64,000 nt of DNA from Marinobacter sp. 1-4A (GTDB lineage: Bacteria > Pseudomonadota > Gammaproteobacteria > Pseudomonadales > Oleiphilaceae): the NCBI RefSeq assembly GCF_016597725.1, contig NZ_VCGY01000004.1:310001-374000 (forward strand), read 5' to 3'. The translations under genes were made by a program, and so were the position numbers. Below, one piece after another: positions 1 through 8,177 of this stretch. Under the pieces are notes generated by a model. It did not search any database, was not told the origin of the DNA, and was given only the letters and a program-made list of their open reading frames with translations. Within the stretch, counting starts at the first letter, position 1; each line of letters opens with the position of its first letter.

Positions 1-253
1 GCTCCCGGGAGACCCAATCAATGGCATTTTTCAAAACACCAGACATAGCGATGCTTCCTAGCTTTATCGTAGGAGACGCATTGAAAACCGGGCATTTGCG
101 GCCAATCCTCGTAGACCACCCACCTACAGATATCGCTCTCAGCGTACTCTACCCTCGCCACAGGCACCTCTCAACCAAGGTTCGGCTCTTGGTTGATTTG
201 TTATCCAAGCGATTTGGGGGCAGCCTTACTGGGAAGGGATATCTATGTCATAG
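1..253 (+). pseudogene. LysR-family regulator, C-terminal remnant with frameshifts (5' end outside window)
   Basis: The open frame from position 3 to 317 contains a clear LysR effector-domain tail (IAMLPSFIVGDALKTGHL, then LYPRHRHLSTKVRLLVDLL). Two signs show decay. Upstream, frame 1 reads NQWHFSKH, a typical mid-domain LysR segment, only a few codons before IAMLPSF, where about 30 to 40 residues would normally lie; this implies a deletion plus a frameshift near positions 25 to 50. Near the end, a run of five G at 216-220 shifts the frame: skipping two G gives RFGQPYWEGISMS and a stop at 251-253, which is the usual LysR ending, whereas the present frame runs on to 317 with an atypical tail. 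The deletion and frameshift reading is inference; a sequencing error in the G run would explain only the second one. Confidence 0.6.
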
Positions 254-429
254 ATTACTGCCCCTCAATGCTATTAAAGGTTTCGAACACAAAGCATTCC
301 GTATGTTTCGTTTCTAAATGCAACTAATAGGACTATATTACTTTTAGCAGAACGATCAATTCGCTCAGTTTCTCGGTGCGTTTTCAACGCTAGCGCCTTG
401 TCTGGGTTCATCAGCAAGGAGAAAAGATA

Positions 430-1734
430 ATGTCGATAACACCCGAAGAACAACTCAGCGATGTGTCAGGATGGCTGGATCCGACTATGGACTCGGTTAA
501 GGGAACCGAGACCCCAAAGGATCCTAACAAAGGCTACATCGCCCTCCTCGGCTGGAGCGTGAACGCCATAAAAGCGGCGCAGAAGTTTGATCGCCGCTAC
601 ATTGTGGTTGCTCCGGAATGGGCGGCAGACTTTTGTACTGCTAACAAAATACCCTTCATTCCATGGGATTTTCTTCGCTTGAATGACCGTTCCTTCGAGA
701 TTGCTCAAAAGCTAAAGTCGGAAGGTGTGGATGTTGCGATACCGCTATTTGAAGAAACGGTAGAGTGGTCCGGCGCAATTAACTCTGTGTTGCTCGATAG
801 CCCTCGCATGTTCGGCCAGTCCATTTTGTTCCGAGACAAATCGTTAATGAAGCGTCGGGCTCAGCTTGGAGGTATTCGCGTAGGCATCTTCGAGGAAGCC
901 CACGAGAAAGATGACATCGTGCGTTTTATGAAGCGTGTTAACCAGACGCTGCTGAAGCTAGATGGCGATCCAGATGATCCCATTCACGTAAAAGCCTTCG
1001 ACAAAGCCGGTTGCCTTGGCCACCGGATGATCCGAAAGATAGAAGAAATTGACTCCATTCCAGCAGAAGAGTATCCCCTGCTTATGGAAAGTCACTTGGA
1101 TGGCTGGGAGTTTGCCGTTGAGGCCTGGATTCACGATGGTAAGATTAAGTTCCTGAATATTTCCGAATACGTAACGTTGGGCTACTCGGTGTTCGTGCCC
1201 GCAACTGAGCAACTTGAGAGCTGGCGCAACGCGATCACCAAGCAAATTGAGTTGCTGATCAAAACCTTCGAAATAAAATTTGGGTTGATTCACCCTGAGT
1301 ATTTTGTGACGGCCGACGGCGAAATGTACTTTGGCGAGGTTGCCTTTCGCCCGCCAGGTTTCAAGGCTTTCGAGCTTATTGAAAGAGCCTACGGATTCAG
1401 TGCGTATCAAGCGTCTATGTTGGTGTTCGATCCTAAAAGCACCAAAGAGGAGGTGGACGCCTTCTTCCCAAGGGAGGTGGTTGACGCCAAAGGCTATGCA
1501 GGGTGCTTCGGCGTATACCCAAGACGCCGCGTAGTGAGTAAGCTGGAAATGCCCAAAGAAACCATTGAGCACCCCTACTTCGAGTCCCACGAGTTAGTCG
1601 CCCCGACAGAAGAAACGGTTCCAGACCGGTCTGCCTTCGGAACCCATTGGGGCCTGATTTTCTTCTACGGTGACGACCCCATTAAGATGCGGGACTTACT
1701 GAAGGCTCAGGAAGAGCTGGACTTCTACGTTTAA
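430..1734 (+). CDS. ATP-grasp domain protein (carboxylate-amine/thiol ligase type)
   Basis: A 434-residue soluble protein with ATP-grasp layout: an N-terminal pre-ATP-grasp segment beginning GYIALLGWS around residue 36, a central region with LLMESHLDGWEFAVEAW (around 215-235) where the nucleotide-binding strand and acidic residues lie, and GEVAFRPPGFKAFELI (around 300), which matches the metal-binding E-x-(N/F)-x-R block. Such enzymes activate a carboxylate as acyl phosphate and join it to an amine or thiol; the substrate cannot be told from sequence. The start is the ATG preceded by AAGGAG. It stands alone, followed by a hairpin terminator at 1748, so no operon partner hints at its pathway. 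Confidence 0.85.
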   Translation: MSITPEEQLSDVSGWLDPTMDSVKGTETPKDPNKGYIALLGWSVNAIKAAQKFDRRYIVVAPEWAADFCTANKIPFIPWDFLRLNDRSFEIAQKLKSEGVDVAIPLFEETVEWSGAINSVLLDSPRMFGQSILFRDKSLMKRRAQLGGIRVGIFEEAHEKDDIVRFMKRVNQTLLKLDGDPDDPIHVKAFDKAGCLGHRMIRKIEEIDSIPAEEYPLLMESHLDGWEFAVEAWIHDGKIKFLNISEYVTLGYSVFVPATEQLESWRNAITKQIELLIKTFEIKFGLIHPEYFVTADGEMYFGEVAFRPPGFKAFELIERAYGFSAYQASMLVFDPKSTKEEVDAFFPREVVDAKGYAGCFGVYPRRRVVSKLEMPKETIEHPYFESHELVAPTEETVPDRSAFGTHWGLIFFYGDDPIKMRDLLKAQEELDFYV

Positions 1735-1747
1735 ACCAGTGACTCAG

Positions 1748-1795
1748 CGCCTCTGGCTTCCAAACAGGAAATCAGGGGCGTTGCCTTTCTCTTTT
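1748..1795 (+). terminator. Probable rho-independent terminator after the ATP-grasp gene
   Basis: Arms CGCCTCTG (1748-1755) and CAGGGGCG (1773-1780) pair with one G-U, and an inner TTCC/GGAA pairing (1758-1770) closes a 5-nt loop. The 3' side is pyrimidine-rich (TTGCCTTTCTCTTTT). Position 14 nt after the stop codon fits a terminator. Confidence 0.55.
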
Positions 1796-1889
1796 ACGGC
1801 CATCATTTTCCGTGTCTGAAGTTTTAATAGCATTGGATAACGCCATAATGTCAGATAATGTGTAACGTACTGACAGGAATGGAATACCA

Positions 1890-2693
1890 ATGCATTCGAC
1901 CTACAAACAAGAACACTTCGTTTCCACCCCTACCGGTGACATCTACGTAAAGAGCTGGGCACCTGCCGCAAGCTCCCAAGCGTCAACGACGGCGCCTGTT
2001 GTGATGTTTCATGATTCGCTTGGAAGCGTGGAGCTTTGGCGCGAATTTCCAGAACAGCTTGCTCTGTCTCTTGGCCGCAAAGTGATTGCGTACGACCGGC
2101 CCGGTTTCGGGCGCTCGTATATCCGAACGGAAAAACTGGAAACTGATTTCATTCTTAATGAAGCCAGCGGCCCATTTGCAGCAATTCGCTCAGAGCTAGG
2201 TATAGAAAAGTTCATTGCCTTGGGGCATAGCGTGGGTGGCGCGATGGCTGCGGTGTGTGCAGCCTCCTTTACGGATCAATGCATTGCGCTTATTACCGAA
2301 GCGGCTCAAGCATTTGTTGAGGATCGAACTGTCGAAGGCATCCGAGACGCAAAACAGGTTTTTGCGCAAGATGGCCAGATAGATAGATTAAGAAAGTATC
2401 ACGGCGAAAAAGCAGAGTGGGTACTGCGCGCATGGACGGACACGTGGCTCTCTGAGGAGTTCCAACACTGGACTCTGAAAGAAATCCTAACAAAGGTGCG
2501 CTGCCCTGTTCTTGCCATCCACGGCGAAGATGACGAATTCGGCTCAGGCGCACACCCTGAACTTTACACGTCACTGCCTTCAGGGCCTTGTTTTTTGGAG
2601 CTTTTAAAGGACTGCGGCCATGTTCCGCACAGGGAGAAGCCGGACGTTGTGACTGCAGCGATTGAGAGGTTTTGTCGAGAGCATGTGGGCTGA
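1890..2693 (+). CDS. Alpha/beta hydrolase
   Basis: A 267-residue alpha/beta-hydrolase fold protein. The nucleophile elbow GHSVGG places Ser at about residue 114; the acid is Asp214 or Asp215 in HGEDDEFG and the base is His244 in CGHVPHRE, so the triad is complete. MFHDSLGSVELW near residue 50 is the oxyanion-hole region after strand 3. There is no signal peptide, so it should act in the cytoplasm. The family covers esterases, lipases and C-C hydrolases; substrate cannot be assigned. It is monocistronic, with a strong bidirectional terminator 30 nt downstream. Confidence 0.85.
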   Translation: MHSTYKQEHFVSTPTGDIYVKSWAPAASSQASTTAPVVMFHDSLGSVELWREFPEQLALSLGRKVIAYDRPGFGRSYIRTEKLETDFILNEASGPFAAIRSELGIEKFIALGHSVGGAMAAVCAASFTDQCIALITEAAQAFVEDRTVEGIRDAKQVFAQDGQIDRLRKYHGEKAEWVLRAWTDTWLSEEFQHWTLKEILTKVRCPVLAIHGEDDEFGSGAHPELYTSLPSGPCFLELLKDCGHVPHREKPDVVTAAIERFCREHVG

Positions 2694-2722
2694 GAAAGTT
2701 CTCAACCAGGTTCTATAAATTA

Positions 2723-2748
2723 CAAAGGCCCGCGCACGCGGGCCTTTG
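2723..2748. terminator. Bidirectional terminator between convergent genes
   Basis: A perfect 11-bp stem CAAAGGCCCGC / GCGGGCCTTTG with a 4-nt loop, A-rich on the left and T-rich on the right. It lies between the hydrolase stop (2693) and the lipoprotein stop (2768) and can serve both strands. Confidence 0.85.
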
Positions 2749-2767
2749 CATTAATGCAGCTTATTAC

Positions 2768-4408
2768 TTACTGCGCTTCGCTATAATATTTACGCTTAGC
2801 TGCTGTTGTAGCCGGATTGGTTATGGAGTTCAGGCTGAACCCTGAAACGGAGTATCTTTCCCCCTCATCTTCACGCCATTGCTGTACTGGATCAAGACGA
2901 ACGCTGCCTGCTTCATCCACAACGAGATCTGCAACCGCCCACCATCTTGAAATACTGCCTTGGGCATTTTGCGGAGAGAAAATCTGTGTTTGGCCACCTA
3001 TTGAAAACTCAACGCGCGCAGGTGAGCTGGCTATCGTGCCACTGCCACTGTACAAGTGCACAAGGTAACGATAGCGACCAGCGTTCGGGAAACTTGGAAT
3101 TGTTACAACTTCAGGGCCGAAGCTTGTAATGTCATCCACATCTAGTTCTATTGTGGTGTCACCAATAGTTTCACGCTTGTTGTAGAATGCAACATGAAAG
3201 TCACTGGTGTCCGACTCGTCTGCTGGTCCAAGCAAATGGGAGTCCAAGTCACTCGGATTTTCTCCCCAAGTGAGCGTGATTGAAACCGCCGAGTCAGACA
3301 GAACTAGATCGTTTTCCAAATCTGTATTCCCGGAACCAACCTCCACTTCACGAGTGTTCGATGTGGTATTTCGGTAGGCTGAAATCAGTATCTCCGAGTT
3401 TGCCCGGACAGGTAGCGAGAAAGTACCATCAGCCCGCGTAAGCACGGTATTCATTCCAATGTAGTCGTATCCCTGAGCCCGAACCTCAGCGCCAGCCACT
3501 GGGTTTCCTGCGCCATCAACGACGCGCCCTGTGACATCCACGGGCGTATACACATCAACCGTATTCCACGTTGTGAAATGCGTTACAGTGCCCTCGTAAT
3601 AGCTGCCGACCAACGATGCTTCACCTTCTTGAACCCAATCGCCGGTTGTTTCATCAAACCATGCCAGAGGAACAGAGGCTGGCGCGTTACTTGAATTGAT
3701 GCCGTCGGCCAACGGGATCCTAATCGTTACAGGGGTGCCACTGTTAAGCTGCAGTGGATTTCCATTTTCATCGGTAAAATCAAAGGTAACAGCACCAAAC
3801 GTGGTCAGAAGGCCTGGTTGGCCATTCTCATCCAAAATGGTGTAAGCCCCCGGGATAATAGACGGGTCACTCGCCGGGTTCAGGATAGTGACTTGACCAT
3901 TTACGTTGCCGGTGTACGGCGTACCGTTAGTTCCGAATGCATTTGGTGGTAGAACAGCAATATCTGGACGACCTTCTACGTCCAATGAAGCTCCGGTATC
4001 ACCTGAGAATGTGGTAGTGAGCTGAGCCGGGAGCAATGAGAGCTCTAGGCTGTCATTATCGGCATCCGCCGCAGTGGAGGTAACAAGCGAGCTGGAGCCG
4101 AACCCTGTAGCCCGGCCAGATACTGTGGCTCTTCCGGCCTGTTCAGGTGCCTCAAAGCTAAATGCCCCCCCGTCTCCCGAGGTTACACGCAGAGGCTCAT
4201 CGAGCCCAGAGGCGTTCAGGGTGACCAAAGCCCCCGAAATGGGCTCACCTGTGTAGTAGTTACGTACGACACCTGAAAGGCCAGATTCCTGACCACCGGG
4301 GTCGGAAGCTTCGGGGGACGAGCTAGACGAAGACGAACCGCCGCAACCAACTAGAGCTGATGACAGCAGGACAGCAGAAACCATATATAACGTTTTGTAT
4401 TTTTTCAT
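2768..4408 (-). CDS. Lipoprotein with carboxypeptidase-regulatory-like repeats and YfaP-like C-terminus
   Basis: A 546-residue lipoprotein. The N-terminus has a signal peptide ending in the lipobox LVGC (Cys about 22), followed by a serine-rich linker. Residues about 43-110 form a carboxypeptidase-regulatory/Ig-like repeat (LSGVVRNYYTGEPISGALV), and residues about 290-350 a second one (VTGRVVDGAGNPVAGAEV). The C-terminal part (about 375-500) has the TWGENPSDLDSHLLGP motif typical of DUF2135/YfaP-like proteins. These folds usually make extended beta structures on the cell surface or in the periplasm; the specific role is unknown. The start ATG is followed by a Lys-rich n-region, and an AGGAAT run lies upstream. 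Confidence 0.8.
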   Translation of the reverse strand: MKKYKTLYMVSAVLLSSALVGCGGSSSSSSSPEASDPGGQESGLSGVVRNYYTGEPISGALVTLNASGLDEPLRVTSGDGGAFSFEAPEQAGRATVSGRATGFGSSSLVTSTAADADNDSLELSLLPAQLTTTFSGDTGASLDVEGRPDIAVLPPNAFGTNGTPYTGNVNGQVTILNPASDPSIIPGAYTILDENGQPGLLTTFGAVTFDFTDENGNPLQLNSGTPVTIRIPLADGINSSNAPASVPLAWFDETTGDWVQEGEASLVGSYYEGTVTHFTTWNTVDVYTPVDVTGRVVDGAGNPVAGAEVRAQGYDYIGMNTVLTRADGTFSLPVRANSEILISAYRNTTSNTREVEVGSGNTDLENDLVLSDSAVSITLTWGENPSDLDSHLLGPADESDTSDFHVAFYNKRETIGDTTIELDVDDITSFGPEVVTIPSFPNAGRYRYLVHLYSGSGTIASSPARVEFSIGGQTQIFSPQNAQGSISRWWAVADLVVDEAGSVRLDPVQQWREDEGERYSVSGFSLNSITNPATTAAKRKYYSEAQ

Positions 4409-4575
4409 AATTCCTTTCCTTTGGAATATCTACGCGCCAATGTTATACGTCATGCTAGAAATAACCGTGCACTTGTCAGTATAAATTGGCTTACCGCATT
4501 TTCAATAAATCAATTACGTCAGCTTCAAACAGGTATAACTCCGAAGGAAACACGGCCCAGCTATTCAGAGAACCA

Positions 4576-5217
4576 CTAGCTTTTTTTATCCACTTCAACA
4601 ATCCTGGCTCGCTGTTTGTCCACAAGCTCCTCCAAACTCATATACTCGCACTCTTTATTTGCAATAAAGCTGTCTGCGGAGGCAATTAATATGTTGTCGT
4701 CCCGCATAAACCGGCGGCCCAACAGAACCGGATAAGAGAAGTTACCGCGGTCCGTCAGCGAAAATTGGGTTTGGTGATTGGTTCCGGCAATGCAGAAGTC
4801 CATCATCACCACGTAACGTCGCTGAGAAGGCGCGCCTTTACGCTTTATGAGTACGGTTCGCTCTACCGGCCGCTCTAGCTCAAGAATAATCTCTTCGTGA
4901 TTAATGTTGCTTTCGTCGTCCACAGGGTGATCTTTGTGGTCCGCCAAAGGGATTTGAAACTTCACCCATTTCTGGTCGTCTTGCTGAAACTCTTCCACGT
5001 TCACCGCATGCAATGACGAGGTTTTGGCGCCGGTATCCAGCCGGGCTTTAAGCCGCAGGCCGGTATCATTCATCACAACCCACTCAACAAACCCTAAGGT
5101 TTCGGGAACCGGAGGTTCGTCTTTGGGTGCCGGTTCGGCCAAACCCGCCGCTGGCATAGCAAGCGCCGTTGCGAGTGAGAAGGCTGCGGCGCGCGTAAAA
5201 GGGGCCAGAAACTTCAT
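4576..5217 (-). CDS. RimK-associated retropepsin-like protein (putative ATP-dependent zinc protease family)
   Basis: A 213-residue secreted protein of PF05618. A signal peptide (ALAMPAAGLA) covers residues 1 to about 27. The family core begins LGFVEWVVMNDTGLRLKARLDTGAKTSSL; the DTGAKTS motif is the retropepsin-like aspartic active-site loop. The family was long called ATP-dependent zinc protease because it is often next to RimK, but the fold is that of an aspartic peptidase (established for the family). Here no rimK is nearby. Its start overlaps the stop of the upstream ACP phosphodiesterase gene by 4 nt (ATGA), so the two are probably translationally coupled. Confidence 0.85.
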   Translation of the reverse strand: MKFLAPFTRAAAFSLATALAMPAAGLAEPAPKDEPPVPETLGFVEWVVMNDTGLRLKARLDTGAKTSSLHAVNVEEFQQDDQKWVKFQIPLADHKDHPVDDESNINHEEIILELERPVERTVLIKRKGAPSQRRYVVMMDFCIAGTNHQTQFSLTDRGNFSYPVLLGRRFMRDDNILIASADSFIANKECEYMSLEELVDKQRARIVEVDKKS

Positions 5218-5789
5218 TCAATTCCTCCTGCAAATTCCTGTAAATCAGGGAAAAATGATAAAAAATGCTTTTCCAATTGCGAATGTAAAGGCCGTATTTC
5301 CTCAATCATGCCAGCAAACGAATTCTGGAATCGAATGCGTGCCGCCACCCTATCCAAGGCGTAACCGATGTTGTCGAGGTTGCGATACGATCCGAACCAA
5401 TCGTGGGATACCAAGTGTCGGGTTATTTTGCTCATGCTGGGTGACATCAAGCTCTCATTGCTCTGAAGTTCCGCATACACCGCGCTTATAAAGGCATTCT
5501 GATCCGTGTCTGTAAATTTACTCCAATGTCGTAATAGAAAGTGATCGTACAAAACATCCAGAGCAACGCCCGCAAACCGGCGGCGTTGAGCAGAGAACAG
5601 CCGCTTGCTGGCGAGCACATCGGGGTGTCTGTCAGTAAAGCTGTCCACGGCCAGATGATGGCGCACGCCAAGTCTTACGGAAGATGGAAGCGCCGCCACG
5701 TCTATCCCTCGGGTAAAATCTCCAAGCATGCTCCCCACACGCGCCTCTGGCGAGTAGGGGGCAAGAAAAAGATGGGCGAGGTGGTTCAC
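5214..5789 (-). CDS. acpH: Acyl carrier protein phosphodiesterase
   Basis: A 191-residue protein matching the AcpH family: MNHLAHLFLA at the N-terminus, GDFTRG around residue 24, RHHLAVDSFTDRHPDV around 43-58 and DVLYDHFLLRHW around 78, carrying the conserved His/Asp residues of this HD-like metal hydrolase. It removes the 4'-phosphopantetheine from holo-ACP. The start is GTG (5787-5789) with AGGA about 8 nt upstream. It overlaps the downstream retropepsin-like gene by 4 nt. The promoter must lie in the 210-nt divergent gap shared with trkH. Confidence 0.88.
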   Translation of the reverse strand: MNHLAHLFLAPYSPEARVGSMLGDFTRGIDVAALPSSVRLGVRHHLAVDSFTDRHPDVLASKRLFSAQRRRFAGVALDVLYDHFLLRHWSKFTDTDQNAFISAVYAELQSNESLMSPSMSKITRHLVSHDWFGSYRNLDNIGYALDRVAARIRFQNSFAGMIEEIRPLHSQLEKHFLSFFPDLQEFAGGIE

Positions 5790-5999
5790 CGTGATCGTCC
5801 TGTTTGGATTCCATGACTGTTTGCTATGCAGGTTGCATGAATCGACGTGGCTTTTCTACATGTACACGCGCATTACCTTGCTTGCTGACAGCATTTTAAT
5901 GCCCGGTTAATCAAGCCCCAGCCCGCGAGTTTCCTTGCGGATGAGTTCTCTCACAGGTATTCTGGCGCACTCTCTCGGTTCAGCTAGCTCGGGCATCCA

Positions 6000-7451
6000 T
6001 TGAGAAACCTCTACCCTGTTATTTTTATTGTAAGCCTCATGTTTGTGCTGCTAAGCATATTCATGACGCTGCCAGTGTTTCTATTGCTCGGTTCAGACGC
6101 ACCGAATGCGCTGTCGTTTGTAGAGTCAGCAGCTATCGTATTGGGTATCGGGCTGCTTGGCATAGTCTCCACTTATCGCAAGCCGCGAGATTTAAAACCA
6201 CGGTATATGTTCGTACTTACCGTGTCGTCCTGGTTCATCATTGCCCTACTCTCCGCTCTACCTTTTTATCTCAGTGATGACGGTATTTCTGCTGCAGATG
6301 CATTCTTCGAGGGTGCTTCAGGCATTACCACCACAGGTGCCACGGTATTCAGTGGTTTGGATAATATGGATAGAGACCTCCTCCTCTGGCGCTCGATTCT
6401 GCAGTGGATAGGCGGAATCGGGATAATCGGCATGTTCGTTGCCGTTCTGCCGTTTCTCCGTGTTGGTGGGATGAGATTGTTTGCTACCGAGTCGTCAGAG
6501 TGGACAGACAAAGCTCTACCGAGAATGAAAACACTGAGTCGCGGCCTACTCTTCGTTTACATCATTTTTTCAACCATAGCGGTCGTCACTTACTGGCTCT
6601 CAGGCATGACGCTGTTTGATGCATTCAATCACGGCTTAACCAGCATCGCCACGGGCGGCTTTTCAACATCGGATCTGAGCATGGGTAAGTTCAATGATTT
6701 GATACTGATGGAAGCGTCTTTCTTTATGATGATTGGTAGCTTGCCGTTCTTCCTTTTCGTGCGGGAGCTTCACGGGCAGCGCGGCGTGCTGTTCAGAGAC
6801 CAACAAGTCAGGCTGTTTTTGACCATACTTCTGGTGGTGCCAGCGCTACTCACACTGTACCGCTGGTCGGTGTCGCCGGTGCCTTTTGACCCGCTGCACA
6901 ACTATGTGGCTACCTTGTTTAACGTTACCTCAGTGGTGACAACAACCGGCTATGCGTCAGAGGACTACTCGGCTTGGGGGCCGCTGGCGTTCGTGCTGTT
7001 TTTCTTTTTAATGTTTATTGGCGGGTGTTCCGGGTCAACGTCCGGGGGCATGAAGATTTTTCGCTTCCAGCTCTCGCTGATCGTACTTCGGGAACAGATG
7101 ATTCGCTTGCTGCACCCACGGGCTGTGCTAACCCGTAACTATAACGGACGCGCGGTAAGCGACGATATTATTGCATCGATGATCGCCTACACGTTTATTT
7201 TTCTGCTGTGTCTTCTATTGATCACCGTTTCATTGGCGGCCATGCAACTCGATTTTATAACGTCGTTATCGGGTGCGCTCACGGCCCTCACCAACGTAGG
7301 CCCGGGACTTGGCGATATCATTGGCCCTGCGGGGAACTTTGGTCCCCTCCCCGACCCCGCCAAGTGGGTTCTGGCGGTTGGCATGCTAATGGGGCGACTG
7401 GAAATTCTAAGCGTAGTGATTGTACTTTCACCGGCATTCTGGCGAAGCTAA
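6000..7451 (+). CDS. trkH: TrkH-family potassium uptake channel subunit
   Basis: A 483-residue integral membrane protein of the TrkH/KtrB family that moves K+ into the cell, normally gated by a TrkA ring (not in this window). The four selectivity-filter repeats are visible: ASGITTTGATVF (about 105), TSIATGGFSTSD (about 215), VTTTGYASEDY (about 315) and TALTNVGPGLGD (about 430). The full length fits the family. The start is TTG at 6000, giving MRNLYPVIFI, the usual TrkH N-terminus; the ribosome site is weak and an internal ATG at 6039 would cut the first helix. The last codons lie inside a hairpin that may end transcription. Confidence 0.9.
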   Translation: MRNLYPVIFIVSLMFVLLSIFMTLPVFLLLGSDAPNALSFVESAAIVLGIGLLGIVSTYRKPRDLKPRYMFVLTVSSWFIIALLSALPFYLSDDGISAADAFFEGASGITTTGATVFSGLDNMDRDLLLWRSILQWIGGIGIIGMFVAVLPFLRVGGMRLFATESSEWTDKALPRMKTLSRGLLFVYIIFSTIAVVTYWLSGMTLFDAFNHGLTSIATGGFSTSDLSMGKFNDLILMEASFFMMIGSLPFFLFVRELHGQRGVLFRDQQVRLFLTILLVVPALLTLYRWSVSPVPFDPLHNYVATLFNVTSVVTTTGYASEDYSAWGPLAFVLFFFLMFIGGCSGSTSGGMKIFRFQLSLIVLREQMIRLLHPRAVLTRNYNGRAVSDDIIASMIAYTFIFLLCLLLITVSLAAMQLDFITSLSGALTALTNVGPGLGDIIGPAGNFGPLPDPAKWVLAVGMLMGRLEILSVVIVLSPAFWRS

Positions 7452-7462
7452 AAATGCCGGTG
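7429..7462. terminator. Hairpin at the 3' end of trkH
   Basis: A perfect 10-bp inverted repeat CACCGGCATT (7429-7438) / AATGCCGGTG (7453-7462) with a 14-nt loop containing the trkH stop codon. It sits between convergent genes (trkH and the esterase). The T tract is poor on both sides, so termination strength is uncertain. Confidence 0.4.
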
Positions 7463-7479
7463 AGTTGTTCAATGCCTAT

Positions 7480-8139
7480 CTATAGAGCGTGCTTGCGAAT
7501 AAAACGCCCGATGTCCTGAACTTCCTCCAAACAAACGCTGTGCTCCATAGGGAAGGTCATATAGGCCGGCTCGTAGCCCATTTCTTTAAGGGTTTCTACA
7601 CTGCGCACGCCAAGCGCCTCGGGAACCATGGGATCGAATGTTCCGTGGTAGATGTTGATGGGTATACCCGCATTCGCCTCAGAAGGCTGCACGGTTTTTG
7701 CCGTGGCAAAGTAGGTAGAAAGCGCCAAGATGCCCGCCAAGCGTTTTGGATAGGCCAGTCCTAACTCATAGGCAACCGCCCCACCTTGCGAAAACCCTGC
7801 AATCACAATGTTTTCAGATGGAATACCCCTCTCAATTTCCCGCTCGATGAGCTTGCCCACGGCGCGCGCCGAATCCATCAACTGGTCCGTGTCTACAACC
7901 CGGTCAATATCCATGGCTTTGATGTCATACCAAGCGGGCATACTCATACCGCCATTGATAGTGACAGGTAGGTTGGGTGCGTGCGGAAATATAAACCGCA
8001 CGGCCGCGTCGTCTGGCAGGCCAAGTTCTGGCACTACGGGCTCAAAATCGTGGCCACTGGCGCCGAGGCCGTGCAACCAGATAACGGCGGCTGTCGGGTT
8101 GGCTCGAGTTTCCAGCTCAATATACTGAAGATCCTGCAC
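7480..8139 (-). CDS. Phospholipase/carboxylesterase family hydrolase
   Basis: A 219-residue cytosolic esterase of the phospholipase/carboxylesterase family (as in Pseudomonas carboxylesterase II and YpfH). It has the substrate loop LHGLGASGHDF (about 22-32), nucleophile GFSQGGA (Ser about 116), Asp in GTFDPMVP (about 170) and His in EHSVC (about 200). Length and motif spacing are normal. The start is GTG at 8139. It lies 38 nt downstream of the acyltransferase gene on the same strand, so the two are probably cotranscribed and may act on lipid acyl esters; that link is inference. Confidence 0.88.
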   Translation of the reverse strand: MQDLQYIELETRANPTAAVIWLHGLGASGHDFEPVVPELGLPDDAAVRFIFPHAPNLPVTINGGMSMPAWYDIKAMDIDRVVDTDQLMDSARAVGKLIEREIERGIPSENIVIAGFSQGGAVAYELGLAYPKRLAGILALSTYFATAKTVQPSEANAGIPINIYHGTFDPMVPEALGVRSVETLKEMGYEPAYMTFPMEHSVCLEEVQDIGRFIRKHAL

Positions 8140-8177
8140 GCAGTACCTCGTTTATCTCAAAGGGGTCTTTGTCCGGA

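Noticed and set aside
958..1590. A long minus-strand frame (210 codons) inside the ATP-grasp gene
   Set aside because: It is fully antisense to a well-supported gene, has no recognisable family and no ribosome site.
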